From NCBI GenBank assembly GCA_036346205.1, contig JARFJB010002009.1, positions 4,848,001 to 4,912,000 of the forward strand: 64,000 nucleotides of DNA, given 5' to 3'. The position numbers and the translations under genes were made by a program. Within the stretch, counting starts at the first letter, position 1. The number at the start of each line of letters is the position of its first letter. The notes beneath the pieces are model-generated. The model was not told the origin of the DNA and made no database searches. It saw only the letters and a program-made list of their open reading frames with translations. Shown here in pieces: positions 57,580 to 64,000 of this stretch. The stretch comes from Vesta saturnalis. Taxonomy: Eukaryota > Arthropoda > Insecta > Coleoptera > Lampyridae.

Positions 57580-57989
57580 AACTGCTCGTAGCATAAAAAA
57601 TATAGTGTTTAGAGCTTTGTGCCCATAGAGACTTTTGATCAGTGAATTTTAGACAATTTAACCGAGGGCCAAAATTCATTTTGAACTCGTCTGTCCATAT
57701 ATTATGCCGCAAAAATTGTGGATCTTCTTGGTACACAAACATAATTTCACAAAATTGTATACTTTGGAAAGCGTCGCCCGGGTAAAGAGCAGAAAGTAGC
57801 TTAAATTAGTATGGATGCATACCATTAGTTCTTAATATTCTTTGATTGGACGCTCGTGAAATGTCTAAACCATATTTTGCGGCACGAGTTAAGGATTTAT
57901 TACATTATCTTCGTTTGAAATAATTGGCTTTGGTAAAGTTCTTTCTGCACTAATCCGATCATACTCTAGTGGATTGTTTTTTCTGCTCA
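57580..57989 (-). pseudogene. Element I transposase N-terminal part
   Basis: ATG at 57989 (minus) opens MSRKNNPLEYDRISAERTLP. After a frame slip come SLTRAAKYGLDISRASNQRI, LRTNGMHPY, stop, FKLLSALYPGDAFQSIQFCE, DPQFLRHNIWTDEFKMNFGP (first catalytic Asp) and a decayed tail. The order fits a DD41D-type transposase. The sequence from about 57590 to 57690 is repeated in inverted orientation at 53800-53935. Confidence 0.65.
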
Positions 57990-59004
57990 TTGGTGGTAAA
58001 TTGGGATATGTCTCATTAAAAACTGTACATATTCTATTTATAATCGCATTGCAACGTCCGTGAATAAATCACAAATTTAAAATATAAGCATTTGAATATT
58101 GATTATGTTCCATTTATTATAAGCACTAAACTAAACTAGCGCTGCAAAAAACTAACAACAAATAACTACTGACAGCTTGGCTGTTTATTCTGGAGTTTTG
58201 CTAAGCATTTCACAGCCATCCTCGTAAAAATTACATGATTTTAGTTGAAGGAACAGTAGATAACAAAAAAGTTGAAGTGGTAGGTATAGGAAATCTTATA
58301 TGGAGAATAACATTTTTTATCGGAATATTGGAAAACATACAGGGTGTTCCATTTGAAAAAACCTACTTATGAATGTATGAATTTAACTAAGCTCGGCATT
58401 CAATTTTCACCACCCTGTATGCAATTAAGTCACTTTGAAAGTATTGATGCGAAGCTTGGGGATCTAGCTAGTCCTTCTGTGAATATTGTTTTTCTTACTG
58501 TAAAATAGGCATGCTTTTAAACTAGTTACTGTTTCTTTTCATTTTTTTGAAAAAAAAATAAGTATCTTAAAAACAGATTTGTGCTGCGTTAATCTATTGT
58601 TTAGTGGTCGTAATAATGTTACCGATATAAACCTTATCACAAGAGTTACAAGCAATTTGATAAACGATATTTGTTATATAATTTTTACAATTGTTTGATT
58701 TTAATTTTAATAACAAATTTACACCTTTATTCTGATTTGAAAAAATAAGAACTAGATTAAATTTTTATTAGTGAAATATTTCTGTAAGATTTATTTTCTC
58801 TTTTTTCTTTGTATACAAACATCCCTATTCCTCTGATTATAAAGGTTTCAAAACAAAAACGGAACATAATTTAAAAAAAATACACACAAAACTAAAATAA
58901 TGTTAATTTACATGGTATAAGTTACTATGTGTACTATTATTAACATAATATCCTGTTGTGAATAAATTATATACATATTAAGTTTCTATCGAATGAAATT
59001 CATA

Positions 59005-59076
59005 ACCCCTGTAGCTCAGTTGGTAGAGCACTCGTCTAGTTAACGATAGGACAAGGGTTCGAATCCTATTCGGGGG
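59005..59076 (+). tRNA. tRNA-like sequence, unit 1 (AGT loop), probably a pseudogene
   Basis: The D arm GCTCAGTTGGTAGAGC is perfect, and the A-box and B-box (GGGTTCGAATCC) are good. The anticodon loop CTAGTTA would present AGT (Thr). The anticodon stem has one mismatch, the T stem has a mismatch (AAGGG / CCTAT), and the acceptor stem pairs only in its C/G run (CCCC / GGGG). It is probably a decayed tRNA copy. Confidence 0.45.
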
Positions 59077-59351
59077 AATCTTTTTATGTATATAAAATTT
59101 TTCAATTATATATTTTATAAAAAATCACGAATGCTTATTCAACAACATAACCAATGATACTTTTTAAAATTTGCTCATAGCAATTATTATTAAAAAACAA
59201 TCAGTTACGTACTTGTCGAGTGTGCAACCTTAGCGATATGCGGGCCACATGATGATAGTAGACATAGTAACTGTTGCCATGTAAGTTAACATAATATCCT
59301 GTCGTTAACAAATTATATACGCATTAAGTTTCTATCGAATGGAATTCATAA

Positions 59352-59421
59352 CCCCCTGTAGCTTAGTTGGTAGAGCACTCGTCTAGTCCACGAGAGGACA
59401 TGGGCCGAATCCCATTCGGGG
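59352..59421 (+). tRNA. tRNA-like sequence, unit 2 (AGT loop), probably a pseudogene
   Basis: The anticodon stem is perfect here (CTCGT / ACGAG), with loop CTAGTCC. The T stem is perfect (ATGGG / CCCAT), but the T loop lacks a base (CCGAAT instead of TTCGAAT). Changes are complementary to those of unit 1, so the ancestor had a good cloverleaf in the D, anticodon and T arms. Confidence 0.45.
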
Positions 59422-59650
59422 AATCTTTTTGTATATATAAAATTTTTCAATGTTATATTTTATAAAAAAATCACGAACGGTTACTCAATAAAATAACCAA
59501 AGGTGCTATTTAAAATTTGCTCATAGTAATTATTATTAAAAAATAATCAGCTACGTACTTGTCGTATATGCAACCTTGGCGATATGCGGGCCACACGATA
59601 ATAGTACACATAGTAATTGTTACCATGTAAGTTAACATAATATCCTGTTG

Positions 59651-61788
59651 TAGGTAGCGGACCGCGAAAATTTTATTATTTTATTATTGTAATAAACGTT
59701 TGTCAAATCGCCACTGTGACCACGATAGAAACGATAATTAGTGGATTTTTAATATCTTAATAATACGTCGTAATTTACTAATATTTTCAAAATATTTTTA
59801 TTTATATATTTTTATCTAAGCAATGTAGGATTGTTTGTAACTAATATGTATGTAAACACATGTTAGGGGGTGAGTGGCAGGTGCACACCTTAAAAATGCT
59901 TTACTGAAGTAACAAATCATTGGAATTTTTCTTATGCGCGCTCTTGATGTAAAAATGCCATGGGTCTAATGATTAATTGTGGCGAGACGGGCCGCGATGA
60001 AAAGATATCTTTATTACTGGGAAACTCGAGACCCGTAAATATAAGGTTGTTACAGACAAATGCATATTTTTAAAATTAAGATGTCGTGCAATAATTACTA
60101 TGAAACTATGCCAACATAAGTTAATGTTTCTTGTTTTTTTTATTACTTTTGAAAGACGGGGGTAGATATAGTTATGTTTCGATCGGGAAGGAGAGCAGTT
60201 ACAGCGAGCCAGATCGATTTTTGGGTTAATTAAATCCCTTCATTGTAAACAGTTTGTCTTTAAAATAATTCGTACGTGTACATTTTTCTTTTGAATTCGC
60301 CAACACTAAATTGTCTTTTTTTCGGGGGTAAACCGCGTCGATTAACGATTTGTGCCTGTGATCAATTAAGAGAATATTTATTCTAGTGTAAGTATGTATT
60401 TTTATATAATTGAAAGCTCGCAGCAAATAGTTTTACCAGTCTAGATAACATATTAAATACCTAACATTGTCTTGCAAAGGTATGTTATTCTTACGCGGAC
60501 TCATTAAGTTGAAATCTGCTAAAATAAAAGGACAGTACAGAGCCCTCTCACTCTGGTATTTGTGCGAATTATCATTGTTGATTGTTGTTTATATTTATAA
60601 TGGTGTAAAGGTGGCTGGTGAATGGGTATAGGATTCCGCAGGGAATTAATTGTAAAAGGCAATTGTCTGTTGGTCCACACTCCCAAACCAGACCATTAAA
60701 CACCGCAAATTTTATATTTATTATTTTTATGTTATATCTGTGAATGTGTAACCGTAGAGAGAGAGGCACGGTATGTTGATAACGCACTCAAACTTATATA
60801 TCGGTCACGATGTTAGTGATCTATTTATAACGTACCCTTGTAAGGCTTTGTTTTAATGAGTTTTTATTTCAGTTTGTTGAAGCTGAATTATTTGCATGCG
60901 AGCTGATTTTTCTTGTGTATGTGCTTTATTACAATGTGACTCCTGTATTTTGGGCTTTAGTTGTCACTAAACAATTGCGTAATTTTTAAATTCCTTGTCT
61001 GTTTTCTTTTGATCCTCACATTTACCTTATTACCTGTTTAATTTTACTGTTGTTGTATTTTATATGTACCGTGATTTACTTTATTATTTTATGTGCTTAT
61101 TTACTTAAAGACCGGCATGATTGGTTTCTAAAAAGGGCCACATGTTTGTTACGATTTTTATTATGATGACCCAATTGTGAGTGTGACTATATCTATTTTT
61201 TATTGTGTTTCTGGGTAACTAAACTGTTTTTTATTCATTTTCTCTTAATGTTATAATTTTGTACGCACTTTAACCTGATTTTGTGCTTTGTTATATATTT
61301 AACCCTTTCGTTGTTTTTTTTTTGTGTTAGTCGATTTATTAATGTACTTATGCAATTCTCTATTTGTGAATAAAGTGGGTTTTATTGGTGTTTTTTTCCC
61401 ACAATAGTAGATTAACGGGCTGAACCACCGGTGCGCCAAGTTCGTTGATTTTAATTTGAATTTTTTTTTACCTGTCTGCATGATGCAATACGTACCTCAT
61501 CCAGACTATCTCATTAGATAGCGTAACGTACCTAACACTAGGCGGCCACTTTGTTTGATCAGGTTTGAGGTTTGCGAGTAATTAAATATCAAACTTGTTA
61601 ATAAATGCTATTGTTTTAATTATTGCCCGGAAAGTCAAAGTAAGTCAGGCAATTGATTTGAGTAATAGTGACATTATTGTCAGTCAAGTCAAGATAAATC
61701 ACTTAGCAATTGTTTGGTTTTTGAATTTGCATTATTGAAAATAAGTTCAAATTACTCTTTTCAAGATAGGGGACCTGTGGGACGTTAC

Positions 61789-61792
<4 letters not shown>
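59651..61792. other. Unassigned 2.1-kb stretch
   Basis: No domain-bearing frame was found. TGTGGCGAGACGGG at 59978 and GACGTTACA at 61781-61789 could be the ends of a solo LTR, with a TATTTATAA-like box at about 60820 and AATAAA at about 61367. However, no matching target duplication exists, so this is not claimed. Confidence 0.4.

Positions 61793-61862
<70 letters not shown>
61793..61862. repeat. (TA)n microsatellite
   Basis: About 70 bp of TA repeats. Confidence 0.95.
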
Positions 61863-61866
<4 letters not shown>

Positions 61867-62261
61867 CCGCCGTCAAATGTTACTTCTTTAAAAATATATT
61901 GTTAAACTTATTCCTTGGTTGATGACAATTAATTCGTAGCAAATGTATGGCAAATACAATACTCAGAGTATCGAAGTTTCAGGCAGCAAATTGCTTTCTT
62001 TCGTATTGCCCTTGTTTAGTATATAAACAAGGATATTGCATATAAATTTCACTTCGAAATATATACTCATGAAATGTGTTTAATATTGACTAATTATTTG
62101 TGAAAACAGTTAATCACGTGGTTTTGATCACATTATAAATTTTTGTTTTTGCTATGATTTTAATGCACAAAAATATGGTCACTTAATTTACGTATATAAA
62201 ATCGACATCTGGATATTATGTGCTTTGGCATCCGCCATACTAATTTTTTTACTTTTAATTT

Positions 62262-62520
62262 ATCGGAGAAGGAAAGAAAGGAGAGGTCACGTATTTAATT
62301 CCCTCCCCAAGGGGAAGGGCGGGCTGTTTGAGCTTTCTAAGCTCCTACAGCCACACTCATGGATTCCCAGCATACATACATACATTACCTATATATGCAT
62401 GGTGGGATTAAGGATGGGGGGTGGGCAGCATAGAATTGGAAGGAACGGAGTTAGGGTTCTGAGGGGGGAAATACTACCCCAGCATTCACCTAAGTGGTGT
62501 GTAGATACGCAGTGACCATG
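62262..62520 (-). mobile_element. tRNA-derived SINE, copy 3, head missing
   Basis: On the minus strand it begins in the SINE body (CATGGTCACTGCGTATC) and runs through GAACCCTAACTCCGTTCC and TATGCTGGGAATCC to the 3' part (GGGAGGGAATTAAATACG). The tRNA-like head is absent, so it is 5' truncated. This copy shows the uninterrupted 3' half that elements A and B split in copy 1. Confidence 0.8.
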
Positions 62521-62995
62521 TAATATTTCCTTATGTAACTCTTCCTTTGTTTTATCTTCCTTAATTAACATTACCTTTTGCAGTTTTTTTTAAATTCTAC
62601 CTTTGAATTGGTTATCTCGGTCAACACTTAGTCGTATCCTCTACAATATTATCATTATTTTTACTCTTAATTTTACTTATATCCACCACCATGTTTATTC
62701 TCCCCTTGTTTACACCTCAGCAACTTATGCTTCCTACTATGTAGCATTGCAAGTGTATGCGTACTCCAATCTGTAGAATATTACATTGATAGATGTTAAT
62801 TACAATATAAACTCATCGTTTGTTGATATAACTACAACATTTGATGGGCCTCTCATGATCACTGTCGTTTCCATTAAACATAATATTTTTCTGGTAGTTC
62901 TAGTAAAGGTACATAGTTCTCTTTAACTTTGGGCGATAAATTAACTGTGTTCGCATCACTGTGATCCTATGTAAGGGTAGGTGAACTACCTATAA
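62521..62995. other. Unassigned stretch
   Basis: No motif or terminal repeat was recognised. Confidence 0.4.
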
Positions 62996-63470
62996 TTATG
63001 TCATGTACATAATTTTATTACTACAAAAATCACTATCTCCTATATATGGTGTCATGCCGTCAATTGACAAATTTGTAATAGCCCTAATTTTGTCAAATAG
63101 TTTTTTTTTAGAATAGCCTTTATATTTTCCGGAGCTCCACCACGTCTTGCCTTTGTTTAGCAAAGTATCGTCGTGCTTCCTTTTGAAATTATCGTCGTAC
63201 TTTGTACGCAACTGCTCTGCTGTCTTCTGCTCTATTACCACAGAACACAATTTTAATCCATGCTGCATCCTTTAAAATAATTTGTCATACATATTTTATA
63301 ACAACACTAATCTCAAGGTTTACCTTTTCTTTCCATGTTAAAAGATCGGGCTTTTTAAATTGTACTATATGTTTATATACTGTAATGTCAACTAGGGGAT
63401 GCGTGGCCCCATCACTAAATGTAGCGTTATAGTCCAGGCAAAGCTGAGAAACCGTATAACAAAATTATTT
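62996..63470 (-). pseudogene. Myb/SANT-like DNA-binding protein remnant, two exons
   Basis: The minus strand has an exon ending DITVYKHIVQFKKPDLLTWK, EK, at a GTAAAC donor (63323). After TATTTTAAAG (near 63272) a second exon reads DAAWIKIV, then by a frame slip EQKTAEQLRTKYDDNFKRK. The Trp/Lys spacing and the RTAEQLRxKYDNxKRK-type helix are those of Myb/SANT-like domains found in insect regulatory proteins and in Harbinger partner proteins. The tail (KIRAITNLSIDGMTPYIGD) fits the linker usually present after it. Whether it is from a transposon or a host gene duplicate is open. Confidence 0.5.
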
Positions 63471-63784
63471 CTAGGCGGTGCGCCATTTCTTCTCAGGAGC
63501 CATCCAAAGTTCGAAATTTGACCGACTTCATTAGCTTTTATCTGGGAAAGTATCCGATGAAAAATTCATTTTCAAACCAAATATTGATATTGAATTTTTT
63601 TTGCAATTTTTTGGTTGCATTCCGCACCTTCCAAAACCTCAGATTAAGATTTTAAAAGATGAAGAATTTGAGAAAAATACTCTTGGTAACTAGGCCAATT
63701 TTGTGGTGACGTTTGTATACATCAGTGTGACAGGCATGTTTTGAACCCATTGGGTTGTTCGATTTCATATTTCACTGGTGATCA

Positions 63785-64000
63785 TGTACTCATTCAGCGA
63801 GTACGCAGATATGTACATGGTGTACGGTCCACTTGCCTGGCCAGCGAGGTCGCCCGACCTGAATCCTTTAGATTTTTTCGTATGAAGCTTCCTCAATGAC
63901 AATATATACAAGACGTAGGATGTCCAGGAGAGAATTCGTGCTGCCGTTCAGCAAATAACCCTGGAAATGTTGCAACGTGTTTTGGATTCAATCCCTCTTC
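63785..64000 (+). pseudogene. Internally deleted DD41D-type transposase, runs off the window
   Basis: ATG 63785 opens MYSFSEYADMYMVYG, the start of a DUF4817-type N-terminus. It is joined in frame to PLAWPARSPDLNPLDFFV, the third catalytic Asp region near the C-terminus. A TGA (Trp expected) follows, then FLNDNIYKT and VQERIRAAVQQITLEMLQRV. About 250 residues are missing at the join. The right end lies outside the window. Confidence 0.75.

Larger units (their letters stand above)
54640..57580 (-). mobile_element. Penelope-like element 2 with repeated ends
   Basis: Penelope-like elements encode one protein with reverse transcriptase followed by a GIY-YIG nuclease, often flanked by repeated ends. 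All of these are present here on the minus strand. The repeated ends are 54640-54929 and 57290-57575, direct copies with few changes (GTGGTTTCCTATTAGTGGAG; CTTCCGTCATCAGGCTTAG). The element is inserted in element I. Confidence 0.8.
52775..58575 (-). mobile_element. Element I: long-armed Tc1-group element containing a Penelope-like element
   Basis: Inverted arms of about 550 bp (52775-53330 and 57975-58540) share TTTTACAGTAAGAAA at the outside and CACCACCCTGTATGCAATT at an inner boundary. CAGGGTGGTG starts at 52899 on the left and CACCACCCTG ends at 58417 on the right. Each is next to TA, and the flanks are again mirror images (AAATTGCATA / TATGCAATT). A block matching 58520-58572 in reverse (AAAAGAAACAGTAACT) lies at 42412-42465, left of elements F and G, so the true left arm may start there and have been split by F and G. 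Transposase pieces lie inside. Confidence 0.6.
58940..59650 (+). repeat. Tandem 346-bp repeat, two units plus a start of a third
   Basis: TTAACATAATATCCTG begins units at 58940, 59286 and 59632, a period of exactly 346 bp. The two full units match over their whole length with scattered changes. Each holds a tRNA-like sequence about 66 bp from its start. The third unit stops after about 20 bp. Confidence 0.85.

Noticed and set aside
59005..59421. Functional tRNA-Thr(AGT) genes
   Set aside because: Both copies have broken T-arm features and weak acceptor pairing, and they sit in a decaying tandem repeat, so they are reported as tRNA-like only.
59978..61789. Solo LTR with TGTGG start and TTACA end
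   Set aside because: Flanking bases do not form a target duplication, no second copy is in the window, and the ends were chosen only because they resemble LTR ends.

Overview
This window looks like intergenic and intronic DNA of an AT-rich insect nuclear genome. The signs are spliced reading frames with GT-AG introns, many (TA)n microsatellites, a tRNA-derived SINE, and transposon families typical of insects: DD41D and mariner Tc1-group elements, Harbinger, hAT, Mutator-like, Penelope-like, jockey/CR1-like LINEs and a Polinton-like element. I see no bacterial or organellar genes. The only plausible host gene is a first coding exon at 20649-20723, with a TATA-type promoter about 29 bp before its start site and a perfect splice donor. 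Its later exons were not found, so much of the rest may be its first intron.

Layout. 1-1180: LINE gag fragment and tyrosine-recombinase fragment. 1185-19395: one old mariner copy that has been burst by a stack of later insertions. Inside it sits a long-armed Tc1-group element X (2198-13200). X carries a LINE and a hAT (4823 to about 12611), and the hAT is split by a Harbinger (6148-9004). A SINE sits in the mariner 3' end and is itself split by a complete DD41D-type element A (13535-15917) and by element B (15984-19332), whose family I do not recognise. 19396-21350: probable host promoter, exon and intron. 21350-27560: LINE split by an unknown 2.5-kb insertion, Penelope-like fragments, repeats. 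27740-30190: second SINE and a Helitron-like tail. 30194-38328: tandemly duplicated Tc1-group element D with a LINE inside, a three-layer nested palindrome (C), and DD41D-type element E. 38330-42540: microsatellites, Tc1 fragment, degenerate satellite, Mutator-like element. 42550-58575: foldback element F, long-armed element G holding a 7-kb Polinton-like element, and long-armed element I holding a Penelope-like element. 58940-59650: tandem 346-bp repeat carrying tRNA-like sequences. 59650-64000: mostly unassigned, with a SINE, a Myb/SANT-like remnant and an internally deleted DD41D-type transposase.

Nearly all coding sequence belongs to transposons and most of it is broken. The least damaged frames are the element A transposase (one intron, one small lesion), the Harbinger DDE exon, the LINE RT at 32266-33312 and the Penelope RT N-terminal part at 56537-57430. 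The most unusual structure is repeated nesting of inverted-repeat elements at the TA in the exact centre of an older palindrome. The least familiar coding entity is element B. All alignments were made by eye.
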